Below, one piece after another: positions 42,222-50,995 of a stretch of DNA of 64,000 nucleotides (positions within the stretch are counted from its first letter, which is position 1; every line of letters starts with the position of its first letter). The stretch is from Oceanobacillus limi. Lineage in GTDB: Bacteria > Bacillota > Bacilli > Bacillales > Amphibacillaceae. The position numbers and the translations under genes were made by a program. The DNA is taken from positions 62,001 through 126,000 of the forward strand of contig NZ_FOHE01000004.1 of NCBI RefSeq assembly GCF_900111445.1. The letters run 5' to 3'. Under the pieces are notes generated by a model that was given only the letters and a program-made list of their open reading frames with translations, was not told the origin of the DNA and did no database searches.

Positions 42222-44225
42222 ATGAAAAAAATCTTTACATCAAAGATAAGTTTCTTCTTCGTAGCTGTTATTTTACTTTGGATAAAATCGTATTTTATAT
42301 ATGTTACTGAATTTAGATTAGATATAAAAGGTGGAGTACAAGAGTTTCTTTTGTTCTTTAACCCTCTTAGTTCTGCTTTAATTTTTCTCGGTCTAGCATT
42401 ATTTGCTAAAGGAAAACGTGCTGGTATATGGATTATTCTGATAGACACAATCATGAGTATCCTATTATATGCCAATGTTGTCTATTATCGATTTAACAAT
42501 GATTACATCACATTACCGACAATGACTCAAACGGATAATTTCGGTAGTCTTGGTGGTAGTATTGTGAGCCTTGCTAATTGGACAGATCTATTGTTTGCAG
42601 TTGACATCATCATTCTTATTGCCTTATTTATTTGGAGTAAGAAATACTGGTCAACGAAACGTATGCATTTTAGAACACCATTATTAGTACTGATCGCAGG
42701 CGCAATTGCATTTTCGGTTAACTTAAGTATGGCAGAAGCAGATCGACCTGAATTATTAAAACGGACATTTGATCGTAACTATATCGTTAAGTATCTAGGC
42801 ATTTATAACTTTGCCTTATATGATGCAGTTCAAAATGTAAAAACATCATCACAACGTGTCTTAGCTGACAGCAGTGATATTGCAGAAGTTGAAAACTATA
42901 CAAAGAATAAGTATGCAGAGCCAAATGATGAATTATTTGGTGTGGCAGAAGGAAAAAATATTATTAAAATTCATTTAGAATCATTCCAATCATTCTTGAT
43001 CGATTTTGAATTACATGGGGAAGAGGTTACACCTTTTATCAATTCCTTAGTTCATGATCAAGAAAAGAATTACACGTATTTTGATAACTTTTTCCATCAA
43101 ACGGAACAAGGGAAAACAGCAGATGCGGAATTTTTATTAGCTAACTCTATTTATGGATTACCACAGGGTTCTGCATTTGTAACACGCGGAAATAACACGT
43201 ACCAAGCTTTTTCTGCAATCCTAAATCAAGAGTTAAATTATAACTCATCTGTATTCCATGGAGATTATAAATCCTTCTGGAATCGTGACGAAATATACAA
43301 GCAATTCGGTATCGATACGTACTTTGATGCTAGTTATTATGATATGAATGAAGAAAATGTCATTAACTATGGTCTAAAAGATAAACCATTCTTTGAAGAA
43401 TCTATGCCATTATTGGAATCTTTGGATGAGCCATTTTATGCACACTTACAAACATTAACACATCACCATCCTTATTTAATTGATGAAGAGGAAGCAACTA
43501 TTGCTCCGGCAGAAACTGGCGATAAATCAGTCGACCGTTATTTCCAAACTGCTCGCTATCTAGACGAGGCCTTGGAACAATTCATTACAGATCTAAAAGA
43601 ATCTGGCTTATATGAGGATTCTGTTATCATGATCTATGGTGACCACTATGGTATATCTCAAAACCATAACCGTGCCATGAAGGAATTATTAGGTGAAGAA
43701 ATTACACCGTTTAAGAATGCACAGTTACAGCGCGTTCCATTTATCATTAAAGTACCTGGAGTCGAAGGACAAGGAACAAACCATAACTATGGTGGTTTAA
43801 TTGATGTAATGCCAACAATGCTTCACTTAATGGGAATAAACGCACAAGACTATATCCAATTTGGAACAGATTTATTCTCAGATGATCATAATCAAGTCGT
43901 GCCATTCCGTAATGGTGACGTCATTACACCAGAATTTAGTGTTGTGTCAGACACTTATTACGACACGGTGACAGGTGAGGAAATAGAACCAACAGAAGAA
44001 ATGAAAGAAATTGTCGAAGGTGCCCACCATGAACTGGAATTGTCCGATAAATTGTTAAATGGAGATTTATTACGTTTTTACCAACCAACAGAAGCTTGGG
44101 AACCAGTGGATCCTTCCAATTATAAGTATGGAAAAGAAGAAAATGAGCAACTTGAACAAGAATATGAAGAACCATTTGATGATGTCTTATATTTAGAAGA
44201 TAAAGAAGAAAATAGTGAGCGCTAA
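42222..44225 (+). CDS. ltaS: Lipoteichoic acid synthase, LtaS type
   Basis: A 667-residue polyglycerol-phosphate transferase that builds the lipoteichoic acid backbone from phosphatidylglycerol. Five N-terminal transmembrane helices (about 1-170) lead to an extracellular sulfatase-fold domain. The catalytic threonine is T299 in EQGKTADAEF, with manganese ligands E253 (HLESFQ) and the DH pair in YGDHYG. A possible signal-peptidase cleavage region lies near VLADS (about 213). The acidic C-terminal tail (last 40 residues) is longer than in the staphylococcal protein. ATG 42222 is 6 bases after GGGGTGA. It ends at a strong terminator. Confidence 0.93.
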   Translation: MKKIFTSKISFFFVAVILLWIKSYFIYVTEFRLDIKGGVQEFLLFFNPLSSALIFLGLALFAKGKRAGIWIILIDTIMSILLYANVVYYRFNNDYITLPTMTQTDNFGSLGGSIVSLANWTDLLFAVDIIILIALFIWSKKYWSTKRMHFRTPLLVLIAGAIAFSVNLSMAEADRPELLKRTFDRNYIVKYLGIYNFALYDAVQNVKTSSQRVLADSSDIAEVENYTKNKYAEPNDELFGVAEGKNIIKIHLESFQSFLIDFELHGEEVTPFINSLVHDQEKNYTYFDNFFHQTEQGKTADAEFLLANSIYGLPQGSAFVTRGNNTYQAFSAILNQELNYNSSVFHGDYKSFWNRDEIYKQFGIDTYFDASYYDMNEENVINYGLKDKPFFEESMPLLESLDEPFYAHLQTLTHHHPYLIDEEEATIAPAETGDKSVDRYFQTARYLDEALEQFITDLKESGLYEDSVIMIYGDHYGISQNHNRAMKELLGEEITPFKNAQLQRVPFIIKVPGVEGQGTNHNYGGLIDVMPTMLHLMGINAQDYIQFGTDLFSDDHNQVVPFRNGDVITPEFSVVSDTYYDTVTGEEIEPTEEMKEIVEGAHHELELSDKLLNGDLLRFYQPTEAWEPVDPSNYKYGKEENEQLEQEYEEPFDDVLYLEDKEENSER

Positions 44226-44231
44226 AACAAC

Positions 44232-44275
44232 AAGCAATCGATAGGATTTTATCCTGTTGATTGCTTCTTTTTTAC
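44232..44275 (+). terminator. Terminator of ltaS
   Basis: AAGCAATC (44232-44239) pairs with GATTGCTT (44259-44266) with an inner GGAT/ATCC stem, followed by a T run. Confidence 0.88.
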
Positions 44276-44404
44276 ATTTTTCACTTTATATAGAGCATAC
44301 TAATATGGAAGCTTAGTATGGATTACGAATGCTAAGTTATACAGGGTAGAAAAAGTTTTTCTTTATTTACTGCTACGAAAAAATGACGAAAGAGGTGCTT
44401 ACAC

Positions 44405-44584
44405 ATGGGTGGAAGAGATGATCATAACAAGTCAAAAGGACATAACTACCTCGCACAAACTCCAAAGAATCAGAAGGCAGATGGACTAGATATAGAGTTT
44501 TCAGAGGAATTAGCAGACCACGAAGATAAAGAGGCTCAAGCAAGAAGTCGTGCTGCAGATCTACGCGCAAAAAAAAAGAAGTAA
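44405..44584 (+). CDS. yfhD: YfhD-family small protein
   Basis: A 59-residue hydrophilic protein with AGAGGTG 7 bases before the ATG. The sequence has the YfhD pattern: NYLAQTPKNQKADGLDIEFS, EELADHEDKEAQARSRAA and a basic end RAKKKK. The family is found in spore formers; function unknown. Its own terminator follows. It is too short to be picked up easily by open-frame searches. Confidence 0.85.
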   Translation: MGGRDDHNKSKGHNYLAQTPKNQKADGLDIEFSEELADHEDKEAQARSRAADLRAKKKK

Positions 44585-44590
44585 GTACTC

Positions 44591-44621
44591 AGGCGATTCT
44601 TCTAACGAATCGCCTCTTTTC
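44591..44621 (+). terminator. Terminator of yfhD
   Basis: AGGCGATTC (44591-44599) pairs with GAATCGCCT (44607-44615), followed by CTTTTC. Confidence 0.88.
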
Positions 44622-44696
44622 TAAATCAAATTATTGCAAGTAACAGAGCATATACATACAATAAGAGTATAATTTATATAAAAGTGAGGTTTATAA

Positions 44697-45146
44697 ATGA
44701 CGAAGAAAAACGTTGAAGATTACCTCAACGAAGGAATATATGGCACCCGCTTACCGAAGCAAGGCGAACGAAATTATTTTTTAGGAACATTACGTGAACG
44801 AATTGTCCTTGCATTAAAGAAAGGACAAGTGATGACAGATAAGGGACTGGAAAAGTTAGAAGAGGAAATGAAAAAAAATAAAGACGCAAAACTAATCTTT
44901 AATGGAGATGTCGCAAGTAAGTTTCTCAAAGAAGAAAAAGAACTTGCAGATAAGTATAATATTCCATATACCGTTGTCACAAACGAGGAATCAGAAACAG
45001 ATATTGGTGCTGTTTTAGCTTACGATTATGCGGTTGAACGGGAAAATATCTATCTATTAGAAGAACAAGAGAATGATGACCAGGAAACCGATGAGAAGGA
45101 AGTGTCTACTTCATTCATTTCAAAAATCAAAAATATGTTTCAGTAA
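44697..45146 (+). CDS. yueI: YueI-family protein (DUF1694)
   Basis: A 149-residue cytoplasmic protein of the DUF1694 family. It begins VEDYLNEGIYGTRLPKQGERNYFLGTLRERI (partly shown: GIYGTRLPKQGERNYFLGT), the strongest family mark, and ends in an acidic tail then an amphipathic helix (FISKIKNMF). It is distantly related to L30e-like RNA-binding folds. Function unknown. It stands alone, with GTGAGG before the start. Confidence 0.85.
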   Translation: MTKKNVEDYLNEGIYGTRLPKQGERNYFLGTLRERIVLALKKGQVMTDKGLEKLEEEMKKNKDAKLIFNGDVASKFLKEEKELADKYNIPYTVVTNEESETDIGAVLAYDYAVERENIYLLEEQENDDQETDEKEVSTSFISKIKNMFQ

Positions 45147-45255
45147 AATGAATATTCAATTCAGGGTTAACTGCCCGCTATTTGCATGGAAATTTGTAAC
45201 TTAATCACACATAATTTCTTCCACCAAACAAATAATAATGGTGGAGGTGTATACC

Positions 45256-45504
45256 ATGGCACGTTATTTATGCCCAAACTGTAAAACAAATCGATCCCGC
45301 TTCAATATTATCGAACAAGTTGCAAAACCTGTAAAATTGGATCCGCAAACTGGCGACATCATCAACGACTATACATCAGGACCGGTTGAGGTCTTCCATA
45401 CCACCTATAAGGGGCCAAAATATAAGATTCAGTGTGGCTCTTGTGGGCTAATAGAGGATGAACAAAATTTCATTAAATTTGCAGAATACGATAATCAAAA
45501 ATAA
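45256..45504 (+). CDS. 82-residue zinc-ribbon protein
   Basis: A small protein with two CxxC pairs: C6-P-N-C9 at the N-terminus and C60-G-S-C63 near the end, forming a likely zinc ribbon, with a middle region rich in aspartate and tyrosine ([20 protein letters not shown]). I do not recognise the family. GGTGGAGGTG lies upstream of ATG 45256, which I choose over the ATG at 45238 that is in front of that site. Confidence 0.65.
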   Translation: MARYLCPNCKTNRSRFNIIEQVAKPVKLDPQTGDIINDYTSGPVEVFHTTYKGPKYKIQCGSCGLIEDEQNFIKFAEYDNQK

Positions 45505-45658
45505 AGTGAGTCTTCAATCAGTGGGAGTTACATAATCCCCACTGTATTGTTAGGTGACGAATCGGACACTTGACTTTCAGTCGATCCCCACTTAACTTGG
45601 TTTTACTTTGGTTGGATCACATAGTTTAAGTTGTTACAATAAGGTTAGGAGGGGTTAT

Positions 45659-46183
45659 ATGCGTTTAAAAGATAAAAAAGTAATTGCCTTAATAGATGAA
45701 GATTTTGAGGATCTAGAACTATGGTATCCCATATTACGTCTTCAAGAAGAAGGCGCACAGGTTGATTTAGTAGGTAAGGAAGCTAAAAACAAATACATCG
45801 GAAAATATGGTGTACCAGCAGAATCTGATTACTCCTTTTCTGATATTACTATAGAAGATTATGATGCCATTTTAGTTCCTGGAGGATGGGCACCGGATAA
45901 ACTACGGCGCTTTCCAGAAGTCCTCGATTTCGTGAAGCACATGGATCAAGCGAAGAAACTAATTGGGCAAATCTGCCATGCAGGTTGGGTGTTAATCTCT
46001 GCGGATATTCTGCAAGGTAAAAAAGTTACCAGTACACCAGGTATTAAGGATGATATGACAAACGCTGGAGCTACTTGGGTTAACGAAGCTGTCACGGTAG
46101 ATGGACATCTTATCTCTAGTCGCCGTCCGCCAGATTTACCTGAATACATGAAGGTATTTGCCGATAAGCTAGCGGAACAATAA
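45659..46183 (+). CDS. DJ-1/PfpI-family protein (YfkM/YraA-like stress protein)
   Basis: A 174-residue protein of the DJ-1/PfpI superfamily with the nucleophile elbow C106-H107 in GQICHAGW and the conserved glutamate E17 in IDEDFEDLE. Close relatives are the general stress proteins YfkM and YraA of Bacillus subtilis, linked to thiol and methylglyoxal damage. ATG 45659 has AGGAGGGG 6 bases upstream; the upstream frame to 45608 is rejected. A short terminator follows. Confidence 0.9.
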   Translation: MRLKDKKVIALIDEDFEDLELWYPILRLQEEGAQVDLVGKEAKNKYIGKYGVPAESDYSFSDITIEDYDAILVPGGWAPDKLRRFPEVLDFVKHMDQAKKLIGQICHAGWVLISADILQGKKVTSTPGIKDDMTNAGATWVNEAVTVDGHLISSRRPPDLPEYMKVFADKLAEQ

Positions 46184-46197
46184 CTATCAATTTTATT

Positions 46198-46233
46198 TCT
46201 AGGTATTCTTCTTTTAGGATACCTAGATTTTTA
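46198..46233 (+). terminator. Terminator of the DJ-1-family gene
   Basis: TCTAGGTAT (46198-46206) pairs with ATACCTAGA (46219-46227), then a T run. Confidence 0.85.
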
Positions 46234-46396
46234 TCTTTCATAGGATGAGTGGTTTAACTCTGAAATGGAAAATCTTTACGTCATTATTACTACTAGGTAT
46301 TATATAATGATAGAATTGAAAACAAAGGACCTTTACACATAGAAAGCGGTTCCATATAATAAGATTAATTAGCGATATAATTCAGGGAGTGATTAC

Positions 46397-48379
46397 GTGG
46401 AACGAATTGAAGAAGGTACATTGCTATGGGAACCGAATGAACAACAAAAAGTTAACTCAAATATCTATCAATATATGAATTGGTTAAAAAGCCATAAGAA
46501 ACTTCATTTTTCCGATTATCATTCTCTTTGGGAATGGTCCGTTCAAGAAATAGAAGAGTTTTGGGAATCCATTTGGCAGTACTTTGACATTCAATCTGAT
46601 GGAACCTATGAGTCTGTTTTAACAACCCATCAAATGCCTGGAGCCGAGTGGTTTTCTCAAGCATCACTTAACTACACGGAACACATCTTTCGCAACCGAG
46701 ATAAACATACAACTGCCATTATACATAATTCAGAAATTCGCAAAAGAACTGAAGTAACCTGGGAAAAGCTTTATCAAGATACGACAGCTTTACAGCAAAC
46801 ATTAATGAATTTAGGTGTGCGAAAAGGCGATCGTGTCGTTGCATATGTTGCAAATATCTATGAATCTACTGTTGCATTTTTAGCAACTGCTAGCTTAGGC
46901 GCCATTTGGTCTAGTGCCTCCCCTGATTTCGGAACTCAAAGCGTTATTGACCGATTTAAACAAATTGAGCCAAAAGTTATGGTAACCGTAGATGGATATA
47001 GCTATGGTGGAAAAAAGTTTGATCGAACAGCTATTGTTGAAAACATTCAAGCCCAACTTCCGACATTAGAAGCAACAATCGCAATCCCTTACTTAAACAA
47101 CAATGCCGACTTTAATCATTTGAAAAATGTTACGTTATGGGACGACGCCATAAAATATGACGGTAATACAATTCTCACTTATGAACGTGTACCATTTAAT
47201 GATCCGCTATGGGTTTTATTTTCGTCTGGAACAACTGGAAAACCGAAACCAATTGTGCAAAGTCAAGGTGGCATCCTTTTGGAGCATTTAAAAGCACTTA
47301 GCTTTCACGTCGATTTAGACGAAAATGATCGCTTTTTTTGGTTTACGACAACTGGCTGGATGATGTGGAACTTCCTTGTAGGTGGATTACTTACAGGTAG
47401 CACAATTATCTTATATGATGGTAATCCAGCATATCCAGACAAAAAAGCGCTTTGGAAACTTGCAGAAGACACATCAATGACGGTATTAGGAACGAGTGCA
47501 AGCTACATTACTGCATGTATGAAGGAGGATTTTTCACCAAAAGAATCCTTTCAATTATCCCAATTAAAGAGCATCGGTTCAACCGGCTCCCCCCTTCCGC
47601 CAGAAGGATTTAAATGGTGTTATGATCATGTTAAAGAAGACCTTTGGATCGCATCTGCAAGTGGTGGTACGGACGTCTGTACCGCATTTATTTTAGGGGT
47701 GCCTATTCTACCAGTATATGCAGGTGAACTACAATGTAGGGGATTAGGTGCAAAAATTGAAAGCTTTACCGATGAAGGGGAAGCTAAAATTGAAGAGGTG
47801 GGCGAACTTGTTTTAACAGAACCATTCCCTTCAATGCCAATCTACTTTTGGAATGATATTGACGGATCCAGGTTAAGGGAGAGCTATTTTGACATGTTCC
47901 CAGGAGTTTGGCGTCACGGAGATTATTTAAAGGTTACAGAACGTGGTACATGTGTTATTTACGGAAGATCTGACGCTACCATCAACAGAGGTGGAATTCG
48001 CATTGGAACAAGCGAAATTTATCGAGCAGTGGATCAAGTAAAGGAAATAGCTGATAGCCTAATTGTAGATATTCCAAAAGACAACGGGGATTCCTTTGTT
48101 CCATTGTTTGTGATAATGAAAGATGGATATGTTTTAACAGCAGAAATTAAACATGCAATTAAACAACAAATTAAAACACAATGCTCACCAAGGCATGTCC
48201 CAACTGATATCTACCATGCACCAGACCTACCAAAAACCTTAAACGGCAAGAAGCTTGAAATACCGGTTAAGAAGCTTTTAATGGGTAAACCATTGGATCA
48301 GGTAGTTAATAAGGGATCTTTAAGTAACGAAAAATCATTAGAGTATTTTTTGCATTTTGCTAAACAAGAAATGTATTAA
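46397..48379 (+). CDS. Acetoacetyl-CoA synthetase
   Basis: A 660-residue adenylate-forming ligase (ANL superfamily) that activates acetoacetate or related short acids to CoA thioesters. The ATP motif is SSGTTGKPKP; other core motifs are TTGWMMWN, SASGGTDVC, the hinge YGRSDATINRGGIRIGTSEIY and the C-terminal lysine region KTLNGKKLEIPVKK. The N-terminal segment (about 1-110) is the acetyl-CoA synthetase-type domain; the pattern LSFHVDLDENDRFFWFTTTGW and length match acetoacetyl-CoA synthetases more than AcsA. The start is GTG-like at 46397 with AGGGAGTGA upstream. Likely role: ketone-body or polyester-derived carbon use. Confidence 0.9.
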   Translation: MERIEEGTLLWEPNEQQKVNSNIYQYMNWLKSHKKLHFSDYHSLWEWSVQEIEEFWESIWQYFDIQSDGTYESVLTTHQMPGAEWFSQASLNYTEHIFRNRDKHTTAIIHNSEIRKRTEVTWEKLYQDTTALQQTLMNLGVRKGDRVVAYVANIYESTVAFLATASLGAIWSSASPDFGTQSVIDRFKQIEPKVMVTVDGYSYGGKKFDRTAIVENIQAQLPTLEATIAIPYLNNNADFNHLKNVTLWDDAIKYDGNTILTYERVPFNDPLWVLFSSGTTGKPKPIVQSQGGILLEHLKALSFHVDLDENDRFFWFTTTGWMMWNFLVGGLLTGSTIILYDGNPAYPDKKALWKLAEDTSMTVLGTSASYITACMKEDFSPKESFQLSQLKSIGSTGSPLPPEGFKWCYDHVKEDLWIASASGGTDVCTAFILGVPILPVYAGELQCRGLGAKIESFTDEGEAKIEEVGELVLTEPFPSMPIYFWNDIDGSRLRESYFDMFPGVWRHGDYLKVTERGTCVIYGRSDATINRGGIRIGTSEIYRAVDQVKEIADSLIVDIPKDNGDSFVPLFVIMKDGYVLTAEIKHAIKQQIKTQCSPRHVPTDIYHAPDLPKTLNGKKLEIPVKKLLMGKPLDQVVNKGSLSNEKSLEYFLHFAKQEMY

Positions 48380-48389
48380 GCAACAGAAG

Positions 48390-48424
48390 AAAACGGTGTC
48401 TCCTAAAAAGGGACACCGTTTTTT
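48390..48424. terminator. Bidirectional terminator
   Basis: AAAACGGTGTC (48390-48400) pairs with GACACCGTTTT (48412-48422), then T residues. It separates two convergent genes. Confidence 0.9.
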
Positions 48425-48441
48425 TATATAGGAAAATAATT

Positions 48442-48831
48442 TCACAAAAAGCGATCTCTGACCTCTGGAGGAGGCAACATACAACTGTCTCTTTTACCAA
48501 ACCACTTATATCGATTTTTGGCTATTATCCCATATGCAAAATCCCGAATCGGTTTTGGAACAATGAGGAATCCATATAAAAGTCTCCACAAGCCCTTCAG
48601 GTTTTTACATATTCGAAGAGCTGCTGATGATTTGGAATAATATTTATTATTTTCGATTAAAATCATGCTATCTATATCAGTTGGAACATCGAAATCTTTT
48701 ATAAGTTTTTTTCCTGCGTCGCTCTGTAATGATGCAAATTGAAAATAGTGTTTTTCATCTCTTTTTAATATAAATTGAACACTCTGATCACAAAAATTAC
48801 AAACACCATCAAACAGTATGATACCACTCAT
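48442..48831 (-). CDS. DCC-family thiol-disulphide oxidoreductase (DUF393)
   Basis: A 129-residue protein with the DxxxCxxC motif DGVCNFC near the N-terminus and the typical LQSDAGKKLI and RICKNLKGLWRLLYGFLIVPKPIRD segments of the DCC family, which is related to thioredoxin-like folds. Function unknown; some members lie beside lipid or membrane genes. ATG 48831 has GGAGGCGGG upstream, so the longer frame to 48930 is rejected. The gap 48832-49047 holds nothing else recognisable. Confidence 0.85.
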   Translation of the reverse strand: MSGIILFDGVCNFCDQSVQFILKRDEKHYFQFASLQSDAGKKLIKDFDVPTDIDSMILIENNKYYSKSSAALRICKNLKGLWRLLYGFLIVPKPIRDFAYGIIAKNRYKWFGKRDSCMLPPPEVRDRFL

Positions 48832-49047
48832 GACAACCCGCCTCCATGTAAGCCATGCTTCACCTAAACTATAACATGATAAAGTATTGAATTCTATGAA
48901 GGAGGATGAAGTCCCGAGATGCGGTAGCATGAAGAGGACTAGCAGTTGCCATCAATAAGCAAAATGTATTTCCGTTCCGGGTCCTCCCATTCTTCGGAAC
49001 GCACGTAATTTATATCAAATTTATAGAAACACCTAATGATAATGTTA

Positions 49048-50496
49048 TTAGGATAAATTCATTTGATTGGAAACAAACTTCTTCGTTGCCAAACTAACAA
49101 TAACATAGGCAAAGAAAGCAACAAAAATTGGTAAAACAACTGCATGCATACCAAATGGTTGTGCAAATACCTCAAAGTCAGAAAGAATATATAAACCTAC
49201 CCCTACAATCATTGATGCAATTGCGCCATATTTGTTTCCATGCTTCCAGTAAAGCCCCATTACAACTGGCCAAATAAAGGCAGCCTCCAAACCACCAAAG
49301 GCGAATAGATTTAACCAAATAATTAATTCCGGTGGATTTAAAGACATTAAAAATACAATAATCCCTAATACGGCTGTTATACCAATACTAAGCCATTTCA
49401 CACGTTGGTGAGATGCTTTTGGCTGTACATAATTTAAATATACGTCCTTTACAATCGATGAACTAACTAATAATAACAGCGAATCAACGGTAGACATAAT
49501 TGCAGCCATTGGTGCAGCCAATACAATTCCAGCTAGCCAGGCTGGCATTACTTCAAGGGCAATTAACGGCATTACCGTATCTGGAACATCAATCCCAGGT
49601 AAGATCGGCCTTGCAAAAACACCAATCAAATGCATATTTAACATGATAAATCCAACGACAATCGTCCCAATAATTAATGCTCGGTGCATGGAGCGAGAAT
49701 TTTTGTAAGACATAGAGCGTACAGCAATTTGTGGTAAAGCAACAACCCCAACACCAACAAGGATCCAAAAGGAAGATACATAGGCCGGTGTTAGACTAGC
49801 TTCCGAGCCAAATGGCGTAACTAAATTCGGATTTTCAGCTGTTAGATCCCCTATAATAGAGGAAATTCCACCACCTGCAATAATGACAGCAATTAACAAG
49901 ATCAATGTTCCAATAAACATAACAGTTCCTTGAATTGCATCTGTTAAAGCTACTGCTCGAAATCCACCAATTGTGACATATAGTAAAACGGATAAAGCAA
50001 AAATAAATAATGCAGATATATACGATAAACCTGTAAGGGATTCTATTAACCTAGCTCCACCAATCCATTGAGCTGCCATAGCTGAAAATAAAAAGATAAT
50101 AATACTAATAGCAGAAAATAGTACAACCCACTTTGATTGATAGCGCTTCCTCAAGAAGTCAACCATTGTTACAGCTTTATACTTTCGAGTTACAATCGCA
50201 AACTTCTTTCCTAAAATCATTAACACAAAATAACCTGTTGCTACTTGTGACATCGCTAGTAATACCCAGCCTAGCCCTTGTGTATAGGCCGTTCCAGGTC
50301 CGCCAATAAAACTACTAGCACTTCCGTATGTAGCAGTCATTGTCATTGCTAGTACAAAACCACCTAAACTTCGTCCGCCTAAAAAATACTCATCTAGAAA
50401 GTTATTGGAGGATTGAACTTTTTTCCCTGCATACATTCCAACACCAAATATAATGATTAAAAATCCAATTAGTGGGATAATCGCTTCCCAGTTCAT
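49048..50496 (-). CDS. panF: Sodium/pantothenate symporter
   Basis: A 482-residue permease of the sodium/solute symporter family with about 13 transmembrane helices. The sequences FLDEYFLGGRSLGGFVLAMTMTATYGSASSF (loop and helix 2, partly shown: GGRSLGGFVLAMTMTATYG) and GLGWVLLAMSQVATGYF are PanF-like. It imports pantothenate, the precursor of coenzyme A, with sodium. The upstream gene encodes a YhdT-type partner and overlaps its start by 4 bases (ATGA), the same pairing as yhdT-panF in enterobacteria. Confidence 0.92.
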   Translation of the reverse strand: MNWEAIIPLIGFLIIIFGVGMYAGKKVQSSNNFLDEYFLGGRSLGGFVLAMTMTATYGSASSFIGGPGTAYTQGLGWVLLAMSQVATGYFVLMILGKKFAIVTRKYKAVTMVDFLRKRYQSKWVVLFSAISIIIFLFSAMAAQWIGGARLIESLTGLSYISALFIFALSVLLYVTIGGFRAVALTDAIQGTVMFIGTLILLIAVIIAGGGISSIIGDLTAENPNLVTPFGSEASLTPAYVSSFWILVGVGVVALPQIAVRSMSYKNSRSMHRALIIGTIVVGFIMLNMHLIGVFARPILPGIDVPDTVMPLIALEVMPAWLAGIVLAAPMAAIMSTVDSLLLLVSSSIVKDVYLNYVQPKASHQRVKWLSIGITAVLGIIVFLMSLNPPELIIWLNLFAFGGLEAAFIWPVVMGLYWKHGNKYGAIASMIVGVGLYILSDFEVFAQPFGMHAVVLPIFVAFFAYVIVSLATKKFVSNQMNLS

Positions 50497-50771
50497 TTAT
50501 TTTCATTCCCTTCTTCCTCTTCATCATCAAAGGGAACCTCTACAAAGAATTTCTTCACTATAAAGGTTACCAATACTGCCATTACAACGAAGCCAACTAC
50601 ACAACTGTAGAAAAACCAATCCGGTAGTCCAAATACATAGGTGTATTCTTCTGGATCTTTGCTTCCCATTCCATAGGCAAAAGCAAACCACCAAATAAAA
50701 TTAAAGATAACCAATCCAACACCAATTAACGCTTCCCGATTTGCTATTTTAAACCGGTAATCTTCTTGCAT
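50493..50771 (-). CDS. yhdT: YhdT-family membrane protein (DUF997)
   Basis: A 92-residue protein with two transmembrane helices (about 14-36 and 49-72) and the motif WWFAFAYGMGSKDPEEYTYVFGLPDWFF (partly: YGMGSKDPEEYTYVFGLP) of the DUF997 group, followed by an acidic tail. It precedes and overlaps panF and is thought to be an auxiliary subunit of that symporter. AAAGGAGG precedes the ATG. Confidence 0.88.
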   Translation of the reverse strand: MQEDYRFKIANREALIGVGLVIFNFIWWFAFAYGMGSKDPEEYTYVFGLPDWFFYSCVVGFVVMAVLVTFIVKKFFVEVPFDDEEEEGNENK

Positions 50772-50954
50772 GTGTAGACCTCCTTTATTATTAAAAAACT
50801 AGTTTACTATTCATCACTTAATAATATACTGTAAAGACACCATAAAAGAAACAGTTAATTTATAATTTTCATATGTAAGAAGCAATTTAAAACATACGTA
50901 GAGAGTTTTACCTTATTTGACTACTGAAGATGATGGTTGCTTGTTATATCGGCG

Positions 50955-50990
50955 AAAAAAGAGGCATTCCCCCTTAATTGGAGAATGCCT
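50955..50990 (-). terminator. Terminator of the YhcR-like gene
   Basis: On the minus strand AGGCATTC (50990-50983) pairs with GAATGCCT (50969-50962), followed by a T run (50961-50955). Confidence 0.9.
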
Positions 50991-50995
50991 TTAAA

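Noticed and set aside
45519-45543. Strong terminator between the zinc-ribbon and DJ-1 genes
   Set aside because: CAGTGGG/CCCACTG can pair around an 11-base loop but no T run follows, so I did not list it as a terminator.
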